Assembly: GCA_025363755.1 (NCBI GenBank)
Contig: JANYLQ010000032.1
Coordinates: 1 to 64,000, forward strand
Reading direction: 5' to 3'
Source of the DNA: Hyphomicrobiales bacterium
GTDB taxonomy: Bacteria > Pseudomonadota > Alphaproteobacteria > Rhizobiales > Aestuariivirgaceae
Length of the DNA stretch: 64,000 nt
The notes below the pieces were generated by a model, which was given only the letters and a program-made list of their open reading frames with translations, ran no database searches and had not been told where the DNA came from. The first letter of the stretch is position 1. Each line of letters begins with the position of its first letter. A program made the position numbers and the translations under genes. Positions 16,177-24,549 of the stretch are shown piece after piece.

Positions 16177-17373
16177 TTATGCCTTTGATTTCAATTGCTC
16201 AGTGCTGGGTAGATAAAAGGCCAGAAGACCAATTGCAGGCAGGATGGAGCAGAGCTCGAAAATAAACTGCAGCGTGGTGTGGTCGGCGATTACACCCAGC
16301 ACGGCGGCACCCAAACCACCTGAACCGAAGGCGAGGCCGAAGAATAAACCTGAGATCATGCCGACGCGGCCGGGCATGAGTTCTTGGGCATAAACGACCA
16401 TTGCGGAAAATGCTGATGACAGGATGAGCCCGATGGGAATGGTGCAGGCCACCGTCCAGAATAAGCTAAGGTGTGGCAATGCAAGCGAGAATGGAAGCGT
16501 ACCGAGGATTGAAAACCAGATGACGGATTTGCGGCCGATCCGGTCTCCAATGGGGCCGCCAGCGAAAGTGCCCACGGCCACAGCGCCGAGCAGAACGAAG
16601 AGATAAAGCTGGGCTGCTTGAGTGCTGACGCCAAACTTATCGATGAGATAGAAAGTATAGAAGCTATGCATGCAGGCCATGTAAACAAATTTTGAAAACA
16701 TGAGCGCTACCAGAATGGCTAGTGAAATTTTGACCGTGCGTTGATCGAGGCCAAATTGAAGGATCTTATCACCAGATTTCTTTTGTGTGAGGTGGGTGGA
16801 ATACCAGCGTCCGACGCCCGATAGGATGATGATTGATACGGCGGCAAGGCCTGCAAACCAAGCGAGGCTCGTTTGGCCGCGTTGCAGCACGATGCCCGCT
16901 GCGAGAAGTGGGCCAATTGATGTGCCGATATTGCCGCCCACCTGAAACAGACTCTGCGCCATGCCATATTGCCCGCCTGAAGCAAGCCTGGATACGCGCG
17001 AGGCGTCGGGGTGGAAGATCGATGAACCTATGCCGATGCAAGCGGCGGCGATTAGCAATGCTGGATAAGAATGTGCCGTCGCCAATAGGATGAGGCCAAG
17101 CGCCGTGAACGCCGGGCCGAATGGCAAGATATAAGGCAGGGGCTTTTTGTCTGTGAAATGGCCGATTAAGGGTTGAAGGATCGAGGCCGTGACCTGATAG
17201 ACCATCGTCAATAATCCCACTTGGCTGAAACTTAAGGCATAGTTTTGCTTCAACATGGGATAGACCGAAAGCATGACGGCTTGCAGCGTGTCGTTGATCA
17301 AATGGCAACCAGCCGCCGCGAAAAGGATCGCATAGACGGCGGTATTGGCGCGGGTGGGGGAAAACGTGGTCAC
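16177..17373 (-). CDS. fsr: MFS efflux protein, fosmidomycin-resistance (Fsr) type
   Basis: A 398-residue inner-membrane transporter with about 12 hydrophobic segments. The N-terminus CHLINDTLQAVMLSVYPML and the segments SIFHPDASRVSRLASGG and MAQSLFQVGGNIG follow the Escherichia coli Fsr family closely. Fsr exports fosmidomycin and related compounds with proton exchange; the natural substrate here is unknown. The start codon is GTG. It is transcribed away from the ThiE-like gene with about 45 bp between them, so read-through is possible. Confidence 0.85.
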   Translation of the reverse strand: MTTFSPTRANTAVYAILFAAAGCHLINDTLQAVMLSVYPMLKQNYALSFSQVGLLTMVYQVTASILQPLIGHFTDKKPLPYILPFGPAFTALGLILLATAHSYPALLIAAACIGIGSSIFHPDASRVSRLASGGQYGMAQSLFQVGGNIGTSIGPLLAAGIVLQRGQTSLAWFAGLAAVSIIILSGVGRWYSTHLTQKKSGDKILQFGLDQRTVKISLAILVALMFSKFVYMACMHSFYTFYLIDKFGVSTQAAQLYLFVLLGAVAVGTFAGGPIGDRIGRKSVIWFSILGTLPFSLALPHLSLFWTVACTIPIGLILSSAFSAMVVYAQELMPGRVGMISGLFFGLAFGSGGLGAAVLGVIADHTTLQFIFELCSILPAIGLLAFYLPSTEQLKSKA

Positions 17374-17446
17374 AGGTGCCTATTAGCAAAAGGTTTTGAT
17401 TAGAACAGCAAAGCAATTTGCATGGGCGTTATGCCCATGCGTATTG

Positions 17447-18634
17447 CTACTTCACAAACAGTGCCGCAACACCTGGCAAATCCTTGCCTTCGAGCCATTC
17501 AAGAAATGCGCCGCCCGCTGTTGAGATGTAAGTGAAATCATCTGCCACGCCGGCATGATTGAGGGCTGACACGGTGTCTCCGCCACCTGCAACGGTGACG
17601 AGTTTTCCAGCTTTGGTGCGTGCTGCTGCATATTGGGCCACGGCCACTGTTGCGGCGTCGAAGGGTTGCATTTCGAATGCGCCGAATGGGCCGTTCCACA
17701 ACAATGTGTGGGCGTTGTCGATGGCGGCTTTGATGAGGTCAACCGACATGGGGCCAACATCCAGCATCATGCCGTCCGATGGAATGCCGTCCACGCCATA
17801 ATCATGCGAGGGCGCGTGGGCTTTGAATTCATGGGCTACGATGGCATCAACGGGAAGTATGATGGCGCAATTGGCGGCTTCAGCTTCGGCCATGATTTTG
17901 CGGGCGGTGTCGGCCAGATCTTTTTCGACAAGTGATTTGCCCACTTGGTTGCCTTTGGCAAATAGGAATGTGTTGGCCATGGCACCACCGATGACGAGGG
18001 CTTCAACTTTTTTCATCAGGTTGCTGAGGAGATCAAGCTTTGATGAAACTTTAGCGCCGCCGACAATGGCAATGACTGGGCGCTTTGGTGTTTCAAGCGC
18101 TGCGCCTAAAGCTTTGAGTTCGGCTTCCATGGCGCGGCCCGCATAAGCCGGAATGATGTGGGCGATGCCTTCAGTTGAAGAATGTGCGCGGTGGGCGGCC
18201 GAGAACGCATCATTCACAAATATATCGCCAAGGCCGCTAAGCATTTTGGCAAAGCCTTGATCGTTTTTTTCTTCGCCGGCGTGATAGCGGGTGTTTTCCA
18301 TGAGGATCACATCACCAGGCTTTGCATGAATATGAGGTGCTGACTGCCAATCGGTGAAATGGAAATGCACTTTGTGGCCGAGGGCTTTTTCAAGCGCGGG
18401 GGCAACTGGCTTTAGTGACATTTCCGGAACCACTTTGCCCTTTGGCCGATCAAAGTGCGCGAGGATGATGACGGCTGCGCCTTTGGAAAGAAGTTCCTTA
18501 AGTGTCGGCACAACGCGATCAATCCGCGTGGTATCAGTCACCACCCCATCAGCAATCGGCACATTGAGATCTAGGCGGATGACAACACGTTTGCCAGAAA
18601 CATTAACATCATCGAGAGTGCGAAATGCGGCCAT
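17447..18634 (-). CDS. pgk: Phosphoglycerate kinase
   Basis: A 395-residue two-domain kinase of glycolysis and gluconeogenesis that interconverts 1,3-bisphosphoglycerate/ADP and 3-phosphoglycerate/ATP. It has [11 protein letters not shown], the substrate segment [26 protein letters not shown], and the C-terminal nucleotide loop [11 protein letters not shown]. Length and motifs are normal. In many Hyphomicrobiales it follows tkt and gap. Here it follows tkt with gap absent and a repeat-flanked protease gene in between. Confidence 0.96.
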   Translation of the reverse strand: MAAFRTLDDVNVSGKRVVIRLDLNVPIADGVVTDTTRIDRVVPTLKELLSKGAAVIILAHFDRPKGKVVPEMSLKPVAPALEKALGHKVHFHFTDWQSAPHIHAKPGDVILMENTRYHAGEEKNDQGFAKMLSGLGDIFVNDAFSAAHRAHSSTEGIAHIIPAYAGRAMEAELKALGAALETPKRPVIAIVGGAKVSSKLDLLSNLMKKVEALVIGGAMANTFLFAKGNQVGKSLVEKDLADTARKIMAEAEAANCAIILPVDAIVAHEFKAHAPSHDYGVDGIPSDGMMLDVGPMSVDLIKAAIDNAHTLLWNGPFGAFEMQPFDAATVAVAQYAAARTKAGKLVTVAGGGDTVSALNHAGVADDFTYISTAGGAFLEWLEGKDLPGVAALFVK

Positions 18635-18670
18635 GAAAAGCTCCTGATTTGAATTTGCGAGGTGCGTACA

Positions 18671-19537
18671 TCAAGGTGGCAAGAGAGGCAAGCCCACCCT
18701 CCCCGTTACCCCTGCGAAGGCGGGCCCCGGCTCTTTTCGTTGCTGAACGAGAGCTGGATCAATCTTTTGGAGCATTAGTAAAACGTAATGCCAATTTTTA
18801 ACTCTGAAAAATTCTCCATGGCGCGCGCTAGACTGAACCCCGATCAACTTAAGCGCACGCTGCGGCGTCCATGTGGTGCCATGGGAAAGTTTTTGTATTT
18901 GCCATACAGAAGCGCCGCTTGCGCCTTGCAGTCTGGGATTCGGAACTTCCTCTCCTCTTAAGTTAAACGCTGTAGGGCCATATTCAAAGAATAGATCAAT
19001 GCTCGGATCAACTGGCTGCTCTGCACTATTCGGTATATTCTCAATTCTTTCCGAAATGATTGAGAACGGGATTCCAACAAAGTCGTTACCGACTTTTTTG
19101 ATCGTGTTGCTAGGAAAGCCACTGAGCAAGAAATCGCCATCAGGAGAAAGTTGACTAACGTTTTCCAGTCCAAGCAGCTGCCAGCCCTTTTTCACTATAG
19201 CAATCGTCTCCGGATTAAGAATTTCGATTATCGCTATATCAATGGAGGCCGCATGAGATCCTCTCGGTCGAGAGACCTCAGATTTTCCAATTATCTGCAA
19301 CTGATTCTTGCCAGAGTAACCCTTGGGTACGGCCAGCGTGTCAGCGTCTATTTCGTCGAAAAGATGATTAGCGGTTATCAGAAATATTCGACCTCTGATT
19401 TCGAAAAAAGTTCCAGTTGCTTTTGGGTCGACTATATTTTGAGAGTCGGAGAATATCGGGACCGTAACACTAAACAAAAAATTATTGATGGCACTCACAA
19501 TATTTTCATCAAGCGCCATCACTTTTTCTTTTGTCAA
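18671..19537 (-). CDS. Trypsin-like serine peptidase, cytosolic, repeat-flanked
   Basis: A protein of up to 288 residues with a chymotrypsin-fold triad: His58 in FLITANHLF, Asp100 in SIDIAIIEI, and Ser207 in GASGASVW. The Gly-x-Ser-Gly-Ala core is intact. It lacks a signal peptide or membrane segment, so it should be cytosolic, unlike DegP/HtrA, and no PDZ domain is present. The start is TTG at 19537 or ATG at 19519; GGAG lies upstream of the TTG. The last 20 or so residues are encoded by a palindromic-repeat arm, so the ancestral stop has been lost. It sits between tkt and pgk where many relatives have gap, and looks like an acquired single-gene cargo. Isolated trypsin-like domains also occur in bacterial conflict systems, but no partner is seen. 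Confidence 0.72.
   Translation of the reverse strand: MTKEKVMALDENIVSAINNFLFSVTVPIFSDSQNIVDPKATGTFFEIRGRIFLITANHLFDEIDADTLAVPKGYSGKNQLQIIGKSEVSRPRGSHAASIDIAIIEILNPETIAIVKKGWQLLGLENVSQLSPDGDFLLSGFPSNTIKKVGNDFVGIPFSIISERIENIPNSAEQPVDPSIDLFFEYGPTAFNLRGEEVPNPRLQGASGASVWQIQKLSHGTTWTPQRALKLIGVQSSARHGEFFRVKNWHYVLLMLQKIDPALVQQRKEPGPAFAGVTGRVGLPLLPP
18704..18732. repeat. Left half of a split palindromic repeat
   Basis: CGTTACCCCTGCGAAGGC followed by GGGCCCCGGCTC matches the left half of the repeat family. The partner half is at 19592-19620, about 860 bp away, with the trypsin-like gene between. The 3' end of that gene reads through this arm, giving the PAFAGVTG residues typical of proteins that run into such repeats. 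Confidence 0.7.
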
Positions 19538-19591
19538 AGTTGGAGTTTCTCCAATAAGCTGATCTCAATCTTGTAGTCGTCAAGAACCAAA

Positions 19592-19620
19592 GCGGGGTCC
19601 CCGCCTGCGCGGGGATGACG
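19592..19620. repeat. Right half of a split palindromic repeat
   Basis: GCGGGGTCCCCGCCTGCGCGGGGATGACG is a hairpin arm ending GATGACG and the inverted partner of 18704-18732. It lies between tkt and the protease gene. Confidence 0.75.
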
Positions 19621-19634
19621 GTGGTGGTGGGCAG

Positions 19635-21617
19635 TTATTTTTTTGCCGTCGCCGCCTTCACCACGGCCTTCGCCGTAATCCCAAACTTCTCATAAAGCAC
19701 TTCAGCAGGCGCACTCGCGCCAAAGCCTGTCATCCCGATAAAGTGGCCGTTGTCGCCGATGAATTTTTCCCAGCCGGTTTTCACACCGGCTTCAATGGCG
19801 ATGCGGATTTTTTCGGTGCCGAGGACGGATGCCTTATAGGCCTTCGATTGGCGTTCAAACAGCTCCATCGATGGCACGGAGACCACGCGGGTGGGGTTGC
19901 CTTTTTTGTCGAGCTGAGCTTTGGCGTCCATGGCGATTTCAATTTCGGAACCGCTCGCAAAAATAACCGCCTTGGCTTTTTTGGCTGAAGGTTGTAGCTC
20001 ATATGCACCCAGCGCGCACAAGTTTTTTGCGGAATAGGTGAGGCGGGCTGGCTTTAGTTTTTGGCGGGTGATCACCAGAATGCTTGGCGTCTTTGCAGAC
20101 TCCAAGGCGATCTGCCAGCACTCGACAGCCTCCACAGCGTCACAGGGGCGCAGCACCAGCACATTGGGGATCACGCGGCAGGCAGCCAGATGTTCCACCG
20201 GTTGATGCGTCGGGCCATCTTCACCCAAACCAATTGAATCATGCGACATCACAAAGATGGAACGGATGCCCATCAAGGCGGCAAGACGGATGGAAGGCCT
20301 GCAATAATCAGTGAAGCAGAAGAACGTGCCGCCATAAGGGATCACACCGCCATGCAGCGCCATGCCGTTGAGTGCTGCGGCCATGCCATGTTCACGGATG
20401 CCGTAAGACACGTATGAGCCGGAATAATCAGCGACGTTGAACGATTTTTGATCTTTTGAATTGGTGTTGTTCGAGTGCGTGAGATCAGCTGAGCCACCCA
20501 TGGTTTCGGTAACGATCGGGTTGATGACGTTGAGGGCGGCTTGTGATGAAGCGCGGGTGGCAACGTGCGGTGGCTTGGCGGCCAGTTCCTTTTTATAGGC
20601 AGCAATGGCCGCATCAAAATTCTTTGGCAATGCGCCCTTCATAAGGCGGGTGAATTCGGCCTTGTGTGGCGAGGCGGCCAAGCGGGCTTCCCATGCTTCA
20701 CGAGCTGATTTGCCTTTCGATCCGGTTTCGCGCCATGCTTTTAAAATATCAGCAGGGATGACGAATGGTGCAGCATCCCAGCCCAGCACTTTGCGGGCCA
20801 CGGCGATTTCTTCAGCGCCCAGTGGCGAGCCATGCACGCCTTGTGTGCCTTGCTTGTTGGTGGCGCCAAACCCGATGATGGTTTTACAGGCGATCATGGA
20901 TGGGCGATCAGCGTGTTGAGCGGTGAGCAAGGCTTGGTAGACCGCGTTATGATCATGACCATCAACACGCACGACATTCCAGCCAGAGGCGGCAAAGCGT
21001 TGTAGTTGATCCGTTGAATCTGAAACACCAACCTTGCCATCAATAGTGATGCCATTATCATCCCACATCACGATCAGGTTTTTCAAACGCAGGTGGCCTG
21101 CAAGCGACAAAGCTTCCTGGGAAATGCCTTCCATCAAGCAACCATCGCCACACAGCACATAGGTTTTGTGGTTGACTAGGTCATCACCAAAGCGCGCGTT
21201 CAAATGGCGCTCGGCCATGGCAAAACCCACGGCGTTGGAAATGCCTTGTCCCAATGGGCCTGTGGTGGTTTCAATGCCTGTGGCATGGCCATATTCTGGG
21301 TGGCCAGCGGTGATTGAACCCCATTGGCGGAAATTCTTGATCTGCTCCATGGTCATGTCTTTGTAACCGGTCAGATGCAAAATCGAATAAAGCAGCATCG
21401 AGCCGTGGCCTGCCGACAGGATAAACCGATCACGATCTGGCCAATGCGGCGCAGAGGCATCGAATTTCAAAATATCGGTGTAAAGCGCAGTCGCCACATC
21501 GGCTGCCCCCATCGGCAATCCCGGATGGCCGGAATTGGCTTTTTGCACGGCGTCCATGGAAAGAGCTCTGATGGCGTTGGCCATGGTGCGGGGGGCAACT
21601 GCGTGCGTATCGGTCAT
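19635..21617 (-). CDS. tkt: Transketolase
   Basis: A 660-residue thiamine-diphosphate enzyme that transfers two-carbon ketol units in the pentose-phosphate and Calvin-type sugar interconversions. It carries SAGHGSMLLYS, the TPP/Mg motif GDGCLMEGISQEA ending near DDNGITIDG, the pyrimidine-domain THDSIGLGEDGPTHQP equivalent (SHDSIGLGEDGPTHQP), and a C-terminal domain. Full family length. It is divergent from the DUF4164-zapA genes across 199 bp. pgk follows downstream, after the protease island. Confidence 0.96.
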   Translation of the reverse strand: MTDTHAVAPRTMANAIRALSMDAVQKANSGHPGLPMGAADVATALYTDILKFDASAPHWPDRDRFILSAGHGSMLLYSILHLTGYKDMTMEQIKNFRQWGSITAGHPEYGHATGIETTTGPLGQGISNAVGFAMAERHLNARFGDDLVNHKTYVLCGDGCLMEGISQEALSLAGHLRLKNLIVMWDDNGITIDGKVGVSDSTDQLQRFAASGWNVVRVDGHDHNAVYQALLTAQHADRPSMIACKTIIGFGATNKQGTQGVHGSPLGAEEIAVARKVLGWDAAPFVIPADILKAWRETGSKGKSAREAWEARLAASPHKAEFTRLMKGALPKNFDAAIAAYKKELAAKPPHVATRASSQAALNVINPIVTETMGGSADLTHSNNTNSKDQKSFNVADYSGSYVSYGIREHGMAAALNGMALHGGVIPYGGTFFCFTDYCRPSIRLAALMGIRSIFVMSHDSIGLGEDGPTHQPVEHLAACRVIPNVLVLRPCDAVEAVECWQIALESAKTPSILVITRQKLKPARLTYSAKNLCALGAYELQPSAKKAKAVIFASGSEIEIAMDAKAQLDKKGNPTRVVSVPSMELFERQSKAYKASVLGTEKIRIAIEAGVKTGWEKFIGDNGHFIGMTGFGASAPAEVLYEKFGITAKAVVKAATAKK

Positions 21618-21816
21618 TTTGTAATTCCTAAGGCTGCAAAATAGAGTTCAAAAGCTTTGTTATCACCGGCAACGGTGCTGTCAATTGCCGGATTTGAGCG
21701 TTTCAAAATTCGGACTTAATGGGTTTTGCTGGCCTAAAGAATCAGTTATGCGGGCCAAAGACTTGTGCTAAAAGGAAAATTGCTGTGAACTTGGGCGGTT
21801 ATGGCAAGGGGCGAAT

Positions 21817-22101
21817 ATGACTGAGATGAATAAGTTAGATGCTGCGTTTTCTCGCTTTGAAAAGGCTTTGGGCCAATTTGAAATGGCGATGAAAAGCAAT
21901 ACAGATGAAACACGCCGTTTAAAGGCGTTAGAAGGCGAAGCTGCAAGCATTCAACGCGACCAACAGCGTTTGAACAAAGAGCTTGATCAAGTGCGCGTCA
22001 AAGCTGCTGAATTGGTGGATACTAGCAAGCAGGCCGCTGGCAAAATTGATACGGCCATGGGGCGCATTCGCTCTGTGCTACACTCGAACAGTGGAGCTTA
22101 G
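21817..22101 (+). CDS. DUF4164 family coiled-coil protein
   Basis: A 94-residue, almost wholly helical protein with a central coiled coil (residues about 30-75, LEGEAASIQRDQQRLNKELD). It matches DUF4164, a rhizobial family found directly upstream of zapA. It ends 2 bases before zapA, so the two are almost certainly co-transcribed. A role in division or Z-ring assembly is inferred from context only. Confidence 0.8.
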   Translation: MTEMNKLDAAFSRFEKALGQFEMAMKSNTDETRRLKALEGEAASIQRDQQRLNKELDQVRVKAAELVDTSKQAAGKIDTAMGRIRSVLHSNSGA

Positions 22102-22103
22102 CG

Positions 22104-22460
22104 ATGGCCAATGTTGTTGTTACGGTTGCTGATCGCCCCTACACAATGCAATGCCCCGATGGTGAGGAAGACCATTTGCGTGAGCTTGCCTCATTGTTGG
22201 ATGCAGAGGTTGTTCGCATTAAATCAAGCGTTGGTTCAATCGGCGATATTCGTTTGCTGGTGATGAGCGGCTTGATGGTGGCCGATCGTTTGAGCGAGTC
22301 TATTCACAAGATTGAAGCGCTGGAAGAACAGGTGCAGGGCCTGCGCGAAAGTCGCAATCTGGTGCAGACGCAGATGAAAACGCTGGAAACTAATTTGACG
22401 ACGCAACTGGATTTGGCTGCGGCGCGGCTTGAGGCTATGGCGAAGGCGGCGGCTGAGTAG
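22104..22460 (+). CDS. zapA: Cell division protein ZapA
   Basis: A 118-residue ZapA: N-terminal beta hairpin VVVTVADRPYTMQCPDGEE, then HLRELASLLDAEV and the conserved GDIRLLVMSGLMVADRLSE, followed by a C-terminal coiled coil for tetramer formation. ZapA bundles FtsZ filaments at mid-cell. It is in the standard alphaproteobacterial position upstream of the 6S RNA and 5-formyltetrahydrofolate cyclo-ligase, although a three-gene minus-strand insert separates them here. The 3' end overlaps the convergent DUF817 gene by 26 bases. Confidence 0.92.
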   Translation: MANVVVTVADRPYTMQCPDGEEDHLRELASLLDAEVVRIKSSVGSIGDIRLLVMSGLMVADRLSESIHKIEALEEQVQGLRESRNLVQTQMKTLETNLTTQLDLAAARLEAMAKAAAE

Positions 22461-23313
22461 CATTTTTTGGTTCGTGCACTGCGGTGACCAGCACGAAGCT
22501 GATGATCATCAACAAATACCACGAGCCCAGTTTTTCAATGCCAACGGGCGACCAACCGTTTTTGATCTGATGTGGATAGAGCCAAACTGATGTGAATGTG
22601 CCGATGTTTTCCGCAAACCAGATGAAAACTGCGACAAGAAAGAAACCAAGCAACATCGGCATGCGCCTTGGGATTTGATCGCAGGTGAAATAGATCCATG
22701 TGCGGCGATACATAAAAGCTGTTGCGGCAAAAATTACCCAGCGCAGGTCGAACATATAGTGGTGTGTGAAGAAATTGAGATATATAGCGGCGCAAAGCAC
22801 CCAAGTCGCATTTCGATTTGGATAGTTTGAAAAACGGAAATCGAACAATCTCCAGCAGCGCGCTATATAGCTGCCGATTGTTGAATACATAAACCCTGAA
22901 AACAGCGGCACGCCTGCAATGCGAAAGAAGTTTGCTTCGGGATATATCCATGAGCCTTTGTAGGTTTTGAAAATTTCCATGATGGTGCCGACGACATGGA
23001 AGATGGCGATGACTTTGGCTTCTGCGCGATGTTCGAATTTCATCAGAATGAGTAAAGCCTGCATTGAAAGCGCCAAGAGAAACAGAAAATCGTAACGTGC
23101 GAATTCGGCTTGTTTTGGATAGAATAAATAGGTGCCAAAGATTGATGCGATCATCACGGCTGCAAAAACACAGGCCCAAGCTTGTTTGATTCCGAAGATC
23201 AGAAACTCGTGCCAGAATTGCCCAAGTGGAAGGGGTGCGATGGTTTTGCGCGAAAAGGATGTGAAAGAGGCCAGCCATTGATCGCGTCTGCGCAGTTTCA
23301 CATTTTCATCCAT
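22435..23313 (-). CDS. DUF817 family integral membrane protein
   Basis: A 292-residue protein with about eight hydrophobic segments and characteristic conserved stretches ETWHEF-like FWHEFLIFGIKQAWACVF, GTIMEIFKTYKGSWIYPE and YPHQIKNGWSPVG. This is the DUF817 family, present in varied bacteria with no established function. Conserved Glu/Lys/Asp in the membrane core suggest a transport or enzymatic role, but this is speculative. Convergent with zapA, overlapping its end. Confidence 0.82.
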   Translation of the reverse strand: MDENVKLRRRDQWLASFTSFSRKTIAPLPLGQFWHEFLIFGIKQAWACVFAAVMIASIFGTYLFYPKQAEFARYDFLFLLALSMQALLILMKFEHRAEAKVIAIFHVVGTIMEIFKTYKGSWIYPEANFFRIAGVPLFSGFMYSTIGSYIARCWRLFDFRFSNYPNRNATWVLCAAIYLNFFTHHYMFDLRWVIFAATAFMYRRTWIYFTCDQIPRRMPMLLGFFLVAVFIWFAENIGTFTSVWLYPHQIKNGWSPVGIEKLGSWYLLMIISFVLVTAVHEPKNATQPPPSP

Positions 23314-23340
23314 GATGTGAAAGTAACTGATTTGGTTGGG

Positions 23341-23919
23341 CTAAGCTATATCACCGTCTTGCGCTTGAGACTTTTTACCCGTCACCATAGCACGGACTAG
23401 ATTTTCTTTGTGGCGGACACTCGCAAGGATCACGCCGCCGATGTGGCCTGGTAGCAATAACACCACACCATATGCAAAAACTGAATGCGTGATTTGCATG
23501 GAGTCTTCGCCGTACCAGGCATCGGTGGTCATTAGATAGCCGGAGAGTGCCGTGCCTGCCACGCCGAACAAAAGAGCCAGCACCATCATGCCGCCTGCGG
23601 GGTTGTGGCCTACATATCTGGCTTCACGGCTTTTGAGAATGTCGATGATATAGTTGAAAACGACGCGCGGATTTCGAATGAATTGGGCAAAGCGCGCGTA
23701 GGGCGAGCCGACAAAGCCCCATAGCAATCTGAATGCGATGAGGGCCGCTGCGATCAGGCCGATCCATTGGTGGGTTTCATCCCGCGACGAGGATGTGAAC
23801 CAAGCCGTGGCGAAACTGGCCACGAGGCTCCAATGGAAAATCCGTACCAGAGGGTCCCAGACGCGCACGCCCCCATGCGCGTCTGAGATTTGGATATTAT
23901 TGTTCGCCAGCTTCTGCAT
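23341..23919 (-). CDS. Cytochrome b561 family protein
   Basis: A 192-residue membrane protein with four hydrophobic segments. Candidate b-haem ligands are His in VRIFHWSLV, HQWIGL and LLPGHIGGV. The start VWDPLVRIFHW is typical of prokaryotic b561 / NiFe-hydrogenase-type cytochromes b that pass electrons across the inner membrane. An upstream in-frame start at 23958 would lengthen it by 13 residues. It overlaps the end of the upstream PepSY gene, a common pairing in which the periplasmic protein and the cytochrome b are co-expressed. Confidence 0.85.
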   Translation of the reverse strand: MQKLANNNIQISDAHGGVRVWDPLVRIFHWSLVASFATAWFTSSSRDETHQWIGLIAAALIAFRLLWGFVGSPYARFAQFIRNPRVVFNYIIDILKSREARYVGHNPAGGMMVLALLFGVAGTALSGYLMTTDAWYGEDSMQITHSVFAYGVVLLLPGHIGGVILASVRHKENLVRAMVTGKKSQAQDGDIA

Positions 23920-24181
23920 TGTCGAGCATTTCAAATGTTTCAGCATTGTAAGCTGCATTGGCTTTTTTGCCTTTTGCGTCTACTGCGTAAGTTTCGTAGC
24001 AACCTTTTTCGACCTTAATCTTGGAAACGGTGATGCCTTCGAGCTTGAGCTTGGCGATCAACGCGGCTTGTGGCTGAAATTTGGTTTTATCGGTGGCGCA
24101 AGCTGGCTTTGCAACAGTTGCAGCAAATGATGAGCCGGCCAGAAGAATGGCACAGGCGGCGATGATGATTGAACGGTTCAT
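23897..24181 (-). CDS. Small exported PepSY-like protein
   Basis: A 94-residue protein starting MNRSIIIAACAILLAGSSFA, a Sec signal peptide, then ACATDKTKFQPQAALIAKLK and KIKVEKGCYETYAVDAKGKK, the layout of single-domain PepSY proteins. The start at 24181 leaves the signal peptide at the N-terminus; longer reading adds a non-matching stretch. Mature residues include two cysteines. It is upstream of and overlaps the cytochrome b561 gene, so a periplasmic redox role together is inferred. Confidence 0.8.
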   Translation of the reverse strand: MNRSIIIAACAILLAGSSFAATVAKPACATDKTKFQPQAALIAKLKLEGITVSKIKVEKGCYETYAVDAKGKKANAAYNAETFEMLDNAEAGEQ

Positions 24182-24250
24182 GTGGTTAACTCCATTGATC
24201 GGCCAAATCGGTTGGCCATGGCGCCTGACTAGCCGTGACGACATGACAGC

Positions 24251-24279
24251 TCGCTGACAGGTGGACTTTTCGTCAGCGA
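24251..24279. other. Stable hairpin upstream of the 6S RNA
   Basis: TCGCTGAC and GTCAGCGA form a perfect 8-bp stem around a 13-base loop, between the PepSY start and the 6S promoter. There is no T tract. It lies in the 5' leader of the minus-strand PepSY gene if that transcript starts upstream. Function unknown. Confidence 0.5.
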
Positions 24280-24351
24280 ACTCCTACATAGGAAACGGCG
24301 ATGCTGCTCGGTGCGTGTGGAACCATTTTTCCCAGGGCCTATAATCGATCA

Positions 24352-24526
24352 TCTTGGGAGCTGTCCCTGAGCCAGACCGTGGTCTGATTCAAACGGCGCC
24401 CACCTACGTAAGTAGGGACCAGGGATCGTCAGTTCCCACGGCCCATGGTGGCTCGCCACTTTCAGTCTATGACTGAAATCCTTTTGCGCAAGTTTACGAA
24501 AGTGGCCTGCCACTTCCTTTTTTCCC
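24352..24526 (+). ncRNA. ssrS: 6S RNA
   Basis: No gene covers this stretch between the zapA region and the 5-formyltetrahydrofolate cyclo-ligase gene, the conserved position of 6S RNA. A perfect -10 box TATAAT is at 24340-24345. The sequence GGGAGCTGTCCCTGAGCC resembles the conserved 5' half of the 6S central bubble. GGGAGCTG can pair with CAGTTCCC at 24430-24437, and GAGCCA with TGGCTC. The 3' end is marked by the hairpin AAGTGG-CCTG-CCACTT and CCTTTTTT at 24500-24521. The length of about 175 nt fits. 6S binds RNA polymerase holoenzyme and mimics an open promoter. Ends are approximate. Confidence 0.7.
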
Positions 24527-24549
24527 TCCGCCTGTTTAAGGCAGGGGAT

